From Arenimonas composti TR7-09 = DSM 18010 (lineage in GTDB: Bacteria; Pseudomonadota; Gammaproteobacteria; Xanthomonadales; Xanthomonadaceae), in contig NZ_AUFF01000001.1 of assembly GCF_000426365.1 (NCBI RefSeq), forward strand, positions 1 to 64,000: a stretch of 64,000 nucleotides of DNA. Reading direction: 5' to 3'. The notes below the pieces were generated by a model. The model worked only from the letters and a program-made list of their open reading frames with translations. It was not told where the DNA came from and did no database searches. The first letter of the stretch is position 1. Every line of letters begins with the position of its first letter. Positions 32,898 to 43,630 of the stretch are shown piece by piece. Position numbers and translations under genes: made by a program.

Positions 32898-33977
32898 ATG
32901 AAGAAGAAACTCCTGTGCTGCGCCCTGCTCGGCGCCATCGCGATGGCGCAGTCCGCGTCGGCGCAAGACTACGACGATCGCTGGTTCGTCACTGGCGGCG
33001 TCGGCCAGAACTGGCAGGACAGTGACCGGGGAACCGAGGACGTGCTGTTCGGCCACCTCGGCTTCGGCCGCTTCATCTCGCCGAACTGGAGCCTGGAAGG
33101 CGAGTTCAACTACCAGAATCCGGGCATCGAAGGCACCGACCTGAACTGGACGCAGTGGGGCGCCTCGCTCGACGCGCGCTACCACTTCATCAAGGAAGGC
33201 AAGAACTGGTGGCCGTTCGTGCGCGTCGGCCTCGGCGTGCAGCGTGCGGAAGAGGAGTACAGCTTCTTCCCGTTCCCGGGCACCGGCCAGCGTGAGGACA
33301 GCTTCCTGACCGTGAACCTGGGCGTCGGCCTGCAGGCCGACTACGACCGCTACGCGGTTCGCGCCGAGCTGCTGTCGCGCTCGGTGATGGACGACAGCAG
33401 CGTCCGTTCGCCGAATTCCGACCGCTTCAACGACCTGATCGGCCAGCTGACCTTCGTGCTGAAGCTCGGCGACCGCGCCGTGGCCCCGCCGCCGGTCGAG
33501 CCGCAGCCGCCGCAGACCACCTGCGCCGACCTGGACGACGACGGTGACGGCGTCAACAACTGCAACGACCGCTGCCCGAACTCGACCGCTGGCCAGACCA
33601 TCGGCGCCGACGGCTGCCCGGTCGTGGTCCGCATCGACCTGCGTGGCGTGAACTTCGACTTCGACAAGGCCACCCTGCGTCCGGACGCGATCGCGATCCT
33701 CGACGAGGCCGTGTCGATCCTGCAGAAGTACCCGCAGATGCGCTTCGAGCTCGCCGGCCACACCGACGAGTGCGGTACCGACGCCTACAACCAGCGTCTG
33801 TCCGAGCGTCGCGCCCGCGTCGTGTACGACTACCTGATCGGCAAGGGCATCGACTCGGCCCGCATCTCCGGCCCGAACGCGTACGGCGAGAGCCGCCCGA
33901 TCGAGCAGCTGGGCGATGCGTTCCCGGGCTGCAAGTCCGAGACCAACCGCCGCACCGAGCTGAACGTCCTGAACTGA
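32898..33977 (+). CDS. OmpA-family outer membrane protein with TSP3-type linker
   Basis: The start at 32898 has GGAG 6 nt upstream and gives a signal peptide (MKKKLLCCALLGAIAMAQSA). The 359-residue product has an N-terminal eight-strand-type barrel of about 190 residues. A calcium-binding thrombospondin-3-like linker follows (DLDDDGDGVNNCNDRCPNS). The C-terminal OmpA peptidoglycan-binding domain has NFDFDKATLRPDA, GHTDECGTDAYNQRLSERRA and a terminal RRTELNV. It probably anchors the outer membrane to peptidoglycan. A strong terminator follows. Confidence 0.93.
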   Translation: MKKKLLCCALLGAIAMAQSASAQDYDDRWFVTGGVGQNWQDSDRGTEDVLFGHLGFGRFISPNWSLEGEFNYQNPGIEGTDLNWTQWGASLDARYHFIKEGKNWWPFVRVGLGVQRAEEEYSFFPFPGTGQREDSFLTVNLGVGLQADYDRYAVRAELLSRSVMDDSSVRSPNSDRFNDLIGQLTFVLKLGDRAVAPPPVEPQPPQTTCADLDDDGDGVNNCNDRCPNSTAGQTIGADGCPVVVRIDLRGVNFDFDKATLRPDAIAILDEAVSILQKYPQMRFELAGHTDECGTDAYNQRLSERRARVVYDYLIGKGIDSARISGPNAYGESRPIEQLGDAFPGCKSETNRRTELNVLN

Positions 33978-33999
33978 TCGGACGCAGCGAAGCAACAGG

Positions 34000-34030
34000 G
34001 AAGCCCGGCCTCGCGCCGGGCTTCTTTTTT
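34000..34030 (+). terminator. Terminator after ompA
   Basis: GAAGCCCGGC (34000-34009) pairs perfectly with GCCGGGCTTC (34015-34024) around CTCGC and runs into TTCTTTTTT. Confidence 0.9.
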
Positions 34031-34081
34031 CCGGCGTGCGCGCCTAAGCTGCGCGCGTCGTTCGACTTCCGGGGAAGCCTG

Positions 34082-34555
34082 ATGTTCCGTCGTCCGTTCC
34101 TGTTCGCCCTGATGCTGCCGCTGTTCGCGCACGCGCCGGTCGGGGTGGCGTCGTCGCCCGCCGTCGCACCCTGCGGCGCCGCGACCCTCGCACCGATGCC
34201 GGCCACGGTGCCGACGCCGGAAATGGCGCGCCCGCAGCCCGAAGTCGTCGCCTGCATCAACCTGCTGTCCTACGTCGAACGCGTGCGGCGGCCGGCGGCG
34301 CCGACGCCGGCGCCGGACGACCAGATGGCCTACCGCTTCTACATGACCCAGGAAGGCCGCCAGATGACCGCGGCCGAGTTCGACGCGTGGATGGCCGCGA
34401 AGGGCATCCGCGTCGCCACCGGTCGCCCGGCTTCGACCACCGGCACCGCGGTCGAGAGCGGCGCCACCAGCCAGCCGGTCCCGGGCGGCGCGGCGCCGGC
34501 GCCGCAAACCGTCGGCTGCGCGCCGCCGACCGTCGTGACGACGGCCGCCTGCTGA
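34082..34555 (+). CDS. Small secreted protein of unknown function
   Basis: I do not recognise the family. The ATG at 34082 gives MFRRPFLFALMLPLFAHAPV, a signal peptide. The 157-residue product has an Ala/Pro-rich N-terminal part, a central conserved-looking segment MAYRFYMTQEGRQMTAAEFD near residues 80-99, and a Thr/Pro/Ala-rich tail. Four cysteines could form disulfides. TAAGCT at 34045-34050 lies 32 nt before the start and resembles the -10 element of other genes here. Confidence 0.7.
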   Translation: MFRRPFLFALMLPLFAHAPVGVASSPAVAPCGAATLAPMPATVPTPEMARPQPEVVACINLLSYVERVRRPAAPTPAPDDQMAYRFYMTQEGRQMTAAEFDAWMAAKGIRVATGRPASTTGTAVESGATSQPVPGGAAPAPQTVGCAPPTVVTTAAC

Positions 34556-34662
34556 ACCCGCGTACGCCGTACCGCCGCCCACCCCGTCGAACGGGTCCCC
34601 GCCGCGACGGGACCGGAGCGGTCGCTGCCGGCAAGTCCGCCGGCCGCCATGGCATCGCCCGG

Positions 34663-35460
34663 ATGCTGTCGAAGTTCGGACTCTGTTCGCGCACGCAGGC
34701 GGCGGAATGGGTGCGCGGCGGCCGTGTCGCGGTCGCCGGCCGCATCGTTCGCGATCCCGATTTCCCGGTCTCGCCCGGCCAGGCTGCGATCACGGTCGAC
34801 GGCCTGCCGGTGACGGCCGCCGAACGCATCGTCATCGCCCTGAACAAACCGCGCGGCCTGGTGACCACCGCCCGTGACGAGCAGGGCCGCGACACCGTCT
34901 ACCGCTGCCTGGACGGTGCCGGCCTGCCCTGGCTGGCGCCGGTGGGCCGCCTCGACAAGGCCAGCGAGGGCCTGCTGCTGCTCGCCAACGATCCGCAATG
35001 GGCCGCAGCGGTGACCGACCCGGACAGCGGCCCCGACAAGACCTATCACGTGCAGGTCGATGCGGTGCCGGATGCCGCCCTGCTGGCGGCGCTGCAGGCC
35101 GGCATCGAGGACGCCGGCGAGTTCCTGGCGGCGAAATCCGTGCGCCCGCTGCGCAGCGGCGGCCGCACCGCGTGGCTGGAGATCGTGCTCGACGAAGGCC
35201 GCAACCGGCAGATCCGCCGCCTGCTCGCGGCCTTCGACATCGGCGTGCTGCGACTGGTGCGTGTCGCCATCGGCGACGTGCTGCTCGGCGAGCTCGCGAA
35301 GGGCGGCTGGCGGCGGCTGTCGGCAGCGGAAGCCGAGGCCCTGGTGGCGGGCCTCAGGCCGCCCGATCCCGCCAGAGCAGCACCGGCAGCAGGCCACAGC
35401 CGAAGCCCAGGCCGAGGCCGTACAGCAGGGCCAGGCCCCAGAGCGCGTAGGCCAGGGTGA
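34663..35460 (+). CDS. RsuA/RluB/E/F-family pseudouridine synthase
   Basis: The product modifies uridine in rRNA. The S4 domain begins at the start (MLSKFGLCSRTQAAEWVRGG). The catalytic aspartate is in PVGRLDKASEGLLLL and the family motif LNKPRGLVTT is present. The start is uncertain. The ATG at 34663 has no good Shine-Dalgarno, and the open frame just upstream (HGIAR) looks like part of the S4 domain, so a non-AUG start is possible. The last 107 bp overlap the antisense small membrane protein gene, and the tail after GLRPPDPA is Pro/Arg-rich and non-conserved in appearance. Confidence 0.85.
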   Translation: MLSKFGLCSRTQAAEWVRGGRVAVAGRIVRDPDFPVSPGQAAITVDGLPVTAAERIVIALNKPRGLVTTARDEQGRDTVYRCLDGAGLPWLAPVGRLDKASEGLLLLANDPQWAAAVTDPDSGPDKTYHVQVDAVPDAALLAALQAGIEDAGEFLAAKSVRPLRSGGRTAWLEIVLDEGRNRQIRRLLAAFDIGVLRLVRVAIGDVLLGELAKGGWRRLSAAEAEALVAGLRPPDPARAAPAAGHSRSPGRGRTAGPGPRARRPG

Positions 35461-35542
35461 GCAGGAACTGGAAGCCGCAGCAGGCCGCCGCGGCCGCACC
35501 GACCACTGCGATCAGCACGGCGACGACGCCCTGGGTCCTCAT
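35354..35542 (-). CDS. Small two-helix membrane protein coupled to kbl
   Basis: I do not recognise it. A 62-codon frame starts with an ATG (35542-35540) overlapping the kbl TGA as ATGA. It encodes two hydrophobic helices ([19 protein letters not shown], and [20 protein letters not shown]) with a short charged end (WRDRAA). The hydrophobic content is coherent across the frame and the start is typical of translational coupling. The 3' part overlaps the pseudouridine synthase gene on the other strand, which lowers confidence. Confidence 0.5.
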   Translation of the reverse strand: MRTQGVVAVLIAVVGAAAAACCGFQFLLTLAYALWGLALLYGLGLGFGCGLLPVLLWRDRAA

Positions 35543-36738
35543 CCGGCGATGACGCCCAGTTGGCGGCCGACCTTCACGAACGCGGCGATCGCGCGATCCA
35601 GGTGCTCGCGGGTGTGCGCGGCGCTCATCTGCGTGCGGATGCGCGCCTGGCCCTTGGGCACCACCGGGAAGAAGAAGCCGATCGCGTAGATGCCCTCTTC
35701 GAGCAGGCGCGCCGCGAACTTCTGCGCCAGCGGTGCGTCGTGCAGCATCACCGGGCAGATCGGGTGCACGCCGGGCTTGAGTTCGAAGCCGGCGGCAGCC
35801 ATCCGCGCGCGGAAGTAGGCGGTGTTCTCCGCCAGCTTCGCGCGCAGGTCGCCGGCCGCGGCGAGCATGTCGAACACCTTGATGCCGGCGGCGACCACGT
35901 GCGGCGGCAGCGAGTTCGAGAACAGGTAGGGCCGCGAACGCTGGCGCAGCATCTCGATCACCGCCTTCGGGCCGGTGGTGAAACCGCCCAGCGCGCCGCC
36001 GAGCGCCTTGCCGAGGGTGCCGGTGAACACGTCGATGCGGTCCATCACCCCGTGCACCTCGGCGCTGCCGCGGCCGGTGGCGCCGAGGAAGCCGGTGGCA
36101 TGGCATTCGTCGATGTGCACGAGCGCGTCGTACTTCGCCGCCAGCGCGGTGATCTCGACGAGCGGGGCGATGAAGCCGTCCATCGAGAACACGCCGTCGG
36201 TGGTGATCATGATCGTGCGGGCGCCATCGGCGCGGGCCTGCTGCAGCTGCCTCTCGAGATCGGCCATGTCGCTGTTGGCGTAGCGGTAGCGCCTGGCCTT
36301 GCAAAGGCGCACGCCGTCGATGATCGAGGCGTGGTTCAGGGCGTCGGACACGATGGCGTCCTCCTCGCCGAGCAAAGGCTCGAAGAGTCCGCCGTTGGCA
36401 TCGAAGCAGGCGGCATAGAGGATCGTGTCCTCGGTGCCGAAGAAGCCGGCGATCTTCGCCTCGAGCTGCTTGTGCAGGTCCTGGGTGCCGCAGATGAAGC
36501 GCACCGAGGCCATGCCGAAGCCGTGGCTGTCGAGCGCCTCCTTGGCGGCGGCGATCACGTCCGGATGGTCGGCCAGCCCCAGGTAGTTGTTCGCGCAGAA
36601 GTTCAGGACCCGGCGGCCGTCGGCCAGCACGATCTCGGCCGATTGCGGCCCGGTGATGATCCGTTCGGACTTGAACAGCCCCTGGTCGCGGATCGCGTCC
36701 AGTTCGGCAGCGTAGCGGGCGAGGGCGTTGGCGGACAT
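35539..36738 (-). CDS. kbl: 2-amino-3-ketobutyrate CoA ligase (glycine C-acetyltransferase)
   Basis: Kbl cleaves 2-amino-3-ketobutyrate with CoA to glycine and acetyl-CoA, after threonine dehydrogenase. The start at 36738 gives 399 residues, matching E. coli (398); an upstream GTG is discounted. It has [15 protein letters not shown], the PLP-binding histidine segment [12 protein letters not shown], and the Schiff-base lysine in [10 protein letters not shown]. tdh lies 2.4 kb away in the same orientation with two unrelated genes between them. Confidence 0.96.
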   Translation of the reverse strand: MSANALARYAAELDAIRDQGLFKSERIITGPQSAEIVLADGRRVLNFCANNYLGLADHPDVIAAAKEALDSHGFGMASVRFICGTQDLHKQLEAKIAGFFGTEDTILYAACFDANGGLFEPLLGEEDAIVSDALNHASIIDGVRLCKARRYRYANSDMADLERQLQQARADGARTIMITTDGVFSMDGFIAPLVEITALAAKYDALVHIDECHATGFLGATGRGSAEVHGVMDRIDVFTGTLGKALGGALGGFTTGPKAVIEMLRQRSRPYLFSNSLPPHVVAAGIKVFDMLAAAGDLRAKLAENTAYFRARMAAAGFELKPGVHPICPVMLHDAPLAQKFAARLLEEGIYAIGFFFPVVPKGQARIRTQMSAAHTREHLDRAIAAFVKVGRQLGVIAG

Positions 36739-36846
36739 GCGACGGACTCTGCTTTCGGGGAGGGGCACATTATCGACGTTGGGCCCGGCTCGTGCTGCAA
36801 TGCCATCCCGGCTTCACCTTTTCCTAACCCAGCCCAGGAGTTCGCC

Positions 36847-37569
36847 ATGACCCGCCGCTACCGCAAGACGCCGTTCGCCCTCGCCGCCGCGCTGCTGCTG
36901 GCGCTGCCGGTGGCCGCCCAGGCCCAGGAAGAGGAGGAGGAAGGCCCGTTCAGCTGGAACGCCGCCATCACCAGCGACTACGTGTTCCGCGGCGCCTCGC
37001 AGAGCGACGAGAACCCGGCGATCCAGCTCGGCTTCGACTACGAGCTCGGCAGCGGCTTCTACGTCGGCGTCTGGGGCTCGACGGTCGACTTCGGCCCGGG
37101 CAGCCCGTCGGTCGAGATCGACACCTACATCGGCTGGAACCACGACATCAGCGACGCCTGGAACTTCGACCTGATGCTCAACCGCTACAACTATTTCGGC
37201 GAGGACCGCGCCTACGGTGACTCCGACTACCTCGAGCTGATCGGCGCGCTGACGTACGCCGAGATGCTGACCTTCACCCTGGGTTACTCGAACGACGTCT
37301 GGGCGACCGGCGAGAACGGCTGGTACTACGGCATCAACACCAGCGTCGGGATCGGCAACGGCTTCAACCTCGATCTGGGTGGCGGCTGGAGCGCGTTCGA
37401 TGACGCCACCGGGGTCGAGGACTACGCCGACTGGATGATCGGCATCAACCGCGACTTCGGTTCCGTCAACATCGCCCTCGGCTACTACGACACCGGCAAG
37501 GCCGGCGACTACAACTTCGGCGATACCGGCGACGGCCGGGTCGTGCTGACCTTCTCGATCGGCGGCTGA
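36847..37569 (+). CDS. TorF-family putative porin (Gcw_chp)
   Basis: The ATG at 36847 with GGAG 8 nt upstream gives a signal peptide ending VAAQAQ. The 240-residue product shows the family start ITSDYVFRGASQSDENPAIQ followed by alternating beta strands and ends in VVLTFSIGG, as expected for an outer membrane barrel. The function of the family is poorly known. It is divergent from kbl and converges with an unknown secreted protein gene with a 1-nt gap. Confidence 0.85.
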   Translation: MTRRYRKTPFALAAALLLALPVAAQAQEEEEEGPFSWNAAITSDYVFRGASQSDENPAIQLGFDYELGSGFYVGVWGSTVDFGPGSPSVEIDTYIGWNHDISDAWNFDLMLNRYNYFGEDRAYGDSDYLELIGALTYAEMLTFTLGYSNDVWATGENGWYYGINTSVGIGNGFNLDLGGGWSAFDDATGVEDYADWMIGINRDFGSVNIALGYYDTGKAGDYNFGDTGDGRVVLTFSIGG

Positions 37570-37570
37570 T

Positions 37571-39040
37571 TCAGCGTCCGGCGCCGTCCGCCGGGCTCTC
37601 CGGCGGCGGCGCTTCCGCCCGCGTCGCCACCGGTTGCGGCGAGAACGGGCGCAGATAGGGCGGGGCGCCTTCGTAGGGCATCGCCGTCACCAGGCTCCAG
37701 CCGCGGCCCGTCAGCTCGCGCGCGGCGGTATCGCTGATCCCGCCCGACAGCAGCAGCAGGCGATGCGGTCGCCGGTCGATGGCCGGCAGCTCGAACCAGC
37801 GGCGGATTTCCGGGGTCCAGGCCAGCCAGTCCACCGCCAGCGGCAGCACCAGTTCCCCCTGCGCGGACTCCCAGGCCAGCAGCGCGCCCTGTGGCAGCAG
37901 GCGGCCGCCGGTGGCATCGGCGCCGACGTGGGCGGCGAGCAGGCGCAGGCTGTCGATCACGAAGCGCGCCTGCGGCTCGTCGCCGGCGAGCAGGGCGGTC
38001 TCGAGCAGGGCCTCGCAGCCTTCGCCGGGCTGCAGGCGCAGGTAGATCGCGACGAATTCCTGCTGCAGTGCCGGCGTCCAGGCGCCGGCGTGCACGAAGG
38101 TCCGCAGCAGGCGATCGTCGGCGCAATGCGGCGTCAGCGCGGCCAGTGTCTCCCGGCGCACTTCGCGCGGCGGTGGCTGCAGCACGAAGCGGTTGACGTC
38201 GGCGGCGTGGCCGGCGACCGCGATCGCGTCGCCACCGAGCAGGCGCAGGGCCTCGCCGGTCGCGAGGCGGCCGCTGGCCTCGGCCCAGGCGAGCTGGTCG
38301 AGGCGGTCGCCGAGCAGGCGGTTGCCGGTATCCGGATCGACGCCGAGGCGGGCGGCGAGCTGACGGCGCGCGTCCGGGAACGCAGCCTGGCGCTTGCCTT
38401 CGCGCACCACGTCGCGACCGCGGCGCTGCCACCAGCCGCGTGACGGATCGTCCTCCTCGTCGCCGGCGGCGCCGAGCGGCCCGGCGGGATCCTCCCAGGC
38501 GTCGTCGTTGTCCATCACCAGCTCATGGCCGCGATCGCCGAGGCGGCGGGTGCGTTCGCGCAGCGTCTGCCATTTCTCGCTGAACCAGCGGCCGACGCCC
38601 TGCGGCAGGCCGGTGACGCTGGCGACCGGCGAGGTGGCGATCGCCTGCAGGTCCCGCACCGGCTCGCCGGCGCGGTCCACCGCGGCATCGGCGATCACGC
38701 GGGCGATGCCGGACTCGTCCAGCCGCGCGAGTGCCGGCATTTCGCGCACGCGCACCGCCAGCAGGGCGACGCTGTCGGCCTCGACGTCGCCCCAGCGGCT
38801 GCGGATCGTGAAGCGCGCCTGGTGGCCGCGGATCGGCACTTCGGGATCGACGCGCCAGCCGGGACCGGACAGCAGTTCGGGAGGCAGCAGCGTCTCGGCG
38901 GCGAACACCGGCTCGAGCTCGGTCGTGGCGTCGGCGGGATCACTGACCGGCACCCGCTCGATCACCGTCGCGACGCCACGCGCCTGCGCGGGAACCGGCG
39001 CCAGCGCCGCCAGCGCGACCACCACCGTCGCCGCCGACAC
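37571..39040 (-). CDS. Exported protein of unknown function downstream of tdh
   Basis: The product is secreted but unnamed; it resembles hypothetical proteins of Xanthomonadales by recall only. It has a hydrophobic leader (SAATVVVALAALAPVPAQA), a domain with PIRGHQARFTIRSRWG and RVREMPALARL, then VTGLPQGVGRWFSEKWQ and a Trp/Arg-rich middle. The start is uncertain. GTG at 39040 is the only standard codon near, but the positively charged segment ARRPSLLLRLLP upstream looks like the signal-peptide N-region and would need the CTG at 39100, which overlaps the tdh TGA. Length is 489 or 509 residues. Confidence 0.65.
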   Translation of the reverse strand: MSAATVVVALAALAPVPAQARGVATVIERVPVSDPADATTELEPVFAAETLLPPELLSGPGWRVDPEVPIRGHQARFTIRSRWGDVEADSVALLAVRVREMPALARLDESGIARVIADAAVDRAGEPVRDLQAIATSPVASVTGLPQGVGRWFSEKWQTLRERTRRLGDRGHELVMDNDDAWEDPAGPLGAAGDEEDDPSRGWWQRRGRDVVREGKRQAAFPDARRQLAARLGVDPDTGNRLLGDRLDQLAWAEASGRLATGEALRLLGGDAIAVAGHAADVNRFVLQPPPREVRRETLAALTPHCADDRLLRTFVHAGAWTPALQQEFVAIYLRLQPGEGCEALLETALLAGDEPQARFVIDSLRLLAAHVGADATGGRLLPQGALLAWESAQGELVLPLAVDWLAWTPEIRRWFELPAIDRRPHRLLLLSGGISDTAARELTGRGWSLVTAMPYEGAPPYLRPFSPQPVATRAEAPPPESPADGAGR

Positions 39041-39096
39041 GGCGGCCGGCAGCAGGCGGAGCAGCAGGGACGGACGGCGCGCGGCGGCGGCGGGCG

Positions 39097-40134
39097 TCAG
39101 GTCCAGGAACAGACGACCTTGCCGCACTGCCCGGACTCCATCAGCTCGAAACCGCGCTGGAAGTCGTCGATGTGGACCTGGTGGGTCAGCACCTTCTGCA
39201 GCGGGAAACCCGACTGCACGAGCTGCGTCATCTTGTACCAGGTCTCGTACATCTTCCGGCCGTAGATGCCGTGCAGCACCAGGCCCTTGAAGATCACCTT
39301 GTCCCAGTCGATGCCGGCGCCGTTCGGCAGGATGCCGAGCAGGGCGACCTTGCCGCCGTTGTACATGCAGTCGAGCATGTCGTTGAAGGCGCGCGGATTG
39401 CCGCTCATCTCGAGGGCGACGTCGAAGCCCTCCATGTGCAGGTCCTTCATCACTTCCTTCAGCGACTGCTTCGAGACGTTCACCACCCGCGTGGCGCCCA
39501 TCTCGGCGGCGAGCTTCAGCCGGTAGTCGTTGACGTCGGTGACGACGACGTTGCGGGCGCCGATGTGCTTGCAGATGCCGGCGGCGATGATGCCGATCGG
39601 GCCGGCGCCGGTGATCAGCACGTCTTCGCCGACCACGTCGAACTCGAGCGCGCAGTGCGCGGCATTGCCGTAGGGGTCGAAGAAGGCGGCGAGTTCCGAC
39701 GGGATCGAGTCCGGGATCGGCCACAGGTTGGTCGCCGGCATCACGATGTATTCGGCGAAGGCGCCGTCGCGGTTGACGCCGATGCCGACGGTGTTCGGGC
39801 ACAGGTGCTGGCGGCCGGCGCGGCAGTTGCGGCAGTGGCCGCAGACGATGTGGCCTTCGGCGGAGACGCGGTCGCCGATCCGGTAACCGGTGACGCCGGG
39901 GCCGATCTCGACGATGCGGCCGACGAATTCATGGCCGATCACCAGTCCCGGCCGGATCGTGCGCTGGCTCCACTCGTCCCACTTGTAGATGTGCAGGTCG
40001 GTGCCGCAGATCGCGGTCTTCTCGAGCTTGATCAGCACCTCGTTCGCGCCCGGCGCCGGCACCGGCACCTGCTCCATCCAGATGCCCTTTTCCGCATGGC
40101 GCTTCACCAGCGCTTTCATCGTCTGCTGCGTCAT
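39097..40134 (-). CDS. tdh: L-threonine 3-dehydrogenase
   Basis: Tdh oxidises threonine to 2-amino-3-ketobutyrate with NAD, feeding Kbl. The 345-residue zinc alcohol-dehydrogenase-like product has the catalytic zinc segment [17 protein letters not shown], the structural zinc cysteines in [15 protein letters not shown], and the Rossmann motif [11 protein letters not shown] second ATG at 40119 is possible. A perfect TATAAT on the minus strand (40175-40170) lies 36 nt upstream of the start, without a good -35. Confidence 0.97.
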   Translation of the reverse strand: MTQQTMKALVKRHAEKGIWMEQVPVPAPGANEVLIKLEKTAICGTDLHIYKWDEWSQRTIRPGLVIGHEFVGRIVEIGPGVTGYRIGDRVSAEGHIVCGHCRNCRAGRQHLCPNTVGIGVNRDGAFAEYIVMPATNLWPIPDSIPSELAAFFDPYGNAAHCALEFDVVGEDVLITGAGPIGIIAAGICKHIGARNVVVTDVNDYRLKLAAEMGATRVVNVSKQSLKEVMKDLHMEGFDVALEMSGNPRAFNDMLDCMYNGGKVALLGILPNGAGIDWDKVIFKGLVLHGIYGRKMYETWYKMTQLVQSGFPLQKVLTHQVHIDDFQRGFELMESGQCGKVVCSWT

Positions 40135-40213
40135 TTCGAACCGTTCCGGGAGCGGCGGGGAGGGCGGCGATTATACGCCCGGGGGCTGAACTCCCCTCGT
40201 CAACCTGCACCGA

Positions 40214-40236
40214 TCGCGGCTGAAGCCGCTCCTACA
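40214..40236 (-). repeat. REP-like hairpin repeat, copy 3
   Basis: Minus-strand TGTAGGAGCGGCTTCAGCCG plus CGA. The stem GCGGC/GCCGC encloses TTCA. Its TAG is the stop codon of the barrel gene at 40232-41374. Confidence 0.85.
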
Positions 40237-41374
40237 GTTCGACGCGCCAGCCGATGGCGAGCACGCGCTCCTGCAGGAAGGCATGACCGATGCGCTGGCG
40301 GTATTCGATGAAGCCGGAATGGCCGCCGGTGAAGACGAACACCGCGCCGAGGCCGGCTTCGCCCCAGTCGCTGTCGGCGTCGTCGGTCGCGAAGATCACC
40401 GGGGTCGCGTTCGCATCCTGCAGGAAGGTCACCCGTACCGGCCGCGACGGATTGGCGTACTCGTGCCGCCAGCCGAGCCGCGCCATCGGCTGCCAGACGC
40501 CCCAGGTCGTGGAGATCGTGTGGCTCAGCGTCGCATCGAGGCGGCCGCGGCGGCTGACCACCGCGCGGCCGGGGATGCGGATCGCGAAACCGGCACCGCC
40601 GCTCTCCAGGTAGGGGTCGATCGTCGTGCGCTGCCAGTCGACGCCGGCGCCGAACTGCCACTCCCAGCCCCCGGCGGGCAGGGTCCAGGTGACGCCGCCG
40701 CCGGCGAGCTCGCGCTCGGCGTCCATCGCCGCGCTCGCGACGGCATCGACGGCGATGCCCGAAGGCAGGCGGTAGAGGATGTGCCGGCGCAGGTCGTAGT
40801 CGCCGGCGAGGCGGCCGGCGTAGGCGTCGACCGACCAGGCCGGATGCGGCGTCCAGCCGGCGGCGAGCACCGGGCCGGTGAAGCCGGTGCGCATGCGCCC
40901 GCTGCTGCCGAGGAAGGCGAGGTCGTCGCGGGTATGGCTGAGCAGCAGCGCCAGCTGCCAGCCCTCGGCCGGCATCCAGTCGACGCCGGCGGTGAGGCTG
41001 CCGGTGTCGCCGTCGAAGGGCGCCTCGTTGACGCCGTCGCGGCGCTTCAGGCGGCCGCGGTCGGCGGAGAAGAACAGCGACCAGCCCGGCGCGAGTTCGA
41101 TGCCGGCGACGGCGTCGTCGGGGGCGCCGTCGCGCGTCGCCGCGCGGCCCTGGCCGGGGATCTCGTCGAGCGCGTTGCCTGCGGCCGCCGCTTCGCGGCT
41201 GCCCGGGCCCCCGGCGAGGATGTCGGCGCAGCGCGTCACCAGGTCGCCGGTCGCGCCGGCGCAGATCGCGTTCCACTGCGCGGCGAGGGCATCGTCGGGG
41301 GACTGCGCGCGCGCTGTCGGCGCCACTGCCAGGGACAGCACGAGCAGCGTCGGAAAAGCCAGGCCTTCGCGCAT
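40232..41374 (-). CDS. Exported outer membrane beta-barrel (autotransporter-domain-like)
   Basis: The start at 41374 gives the signal peptide MREGLAFPTLLVLSLAVAPT; the longer in-frame reading is unlikely. After cleavage comes a short helical stretch with a cysteine pair (WNAICAGATGDLVTRCADIL). A barrel of about 290 residues with alternating aromatic strands follows, ending in GWRVEL. Autotransporter barrels without a large passenger are common in this lineage. Function is unknown. The stop codon lies inside a REP element. It is divergent from the S46 peptidase gene. Confidence 0.75.
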   Translation of the reverse strand: MREGLAFPTLLVLSLAVAPTARAQSPDDALAAQWNAICAGATGDLVTRCADILAGGPGSREAAAAGNALDEIPGQGRAATRDGAPDDAVAGIELAPGWSLFFSADRGRLKRRDGVNEAPFDGDTGSLTAGVDWMPAEGWQLALLLSHTRDDLAFLGSSGRMRTGFTGPVLAAGWTPHPAWSVDAYAGRLAGDYDLRRHILYRLPSGIAVDAVASAAMDAERELAGGGVTWTLPAGGWEWQFGAGVDWQRTTIDPYLESGGAGFAIRIPGRAVVSRRGRLDATLSHTISTTWGVWQPMARLGWRHEYANPSRPVRVTFLQDANATPVIFATDDADSDWGEAGLGAVFVFTGGHSGFIEYRQRIGHAFLQERVLAIGWRVEL

Positions 41375-41478
41375 GTCCCATTCCCCTGTCGAATGCCGGA
41401 AGTCTAGCCGCAAGTCACGGACCAAGGGTGTCGGCCGCTGCTAGGCTTGGGGTCTTTCCACCCGCACGAGGTCCCGCC

Positions 41479-43605
<2,127 letters not shown>

Positions 43606-43630
43606 GGGCCGCGACCAGGAGCCGGTGATT

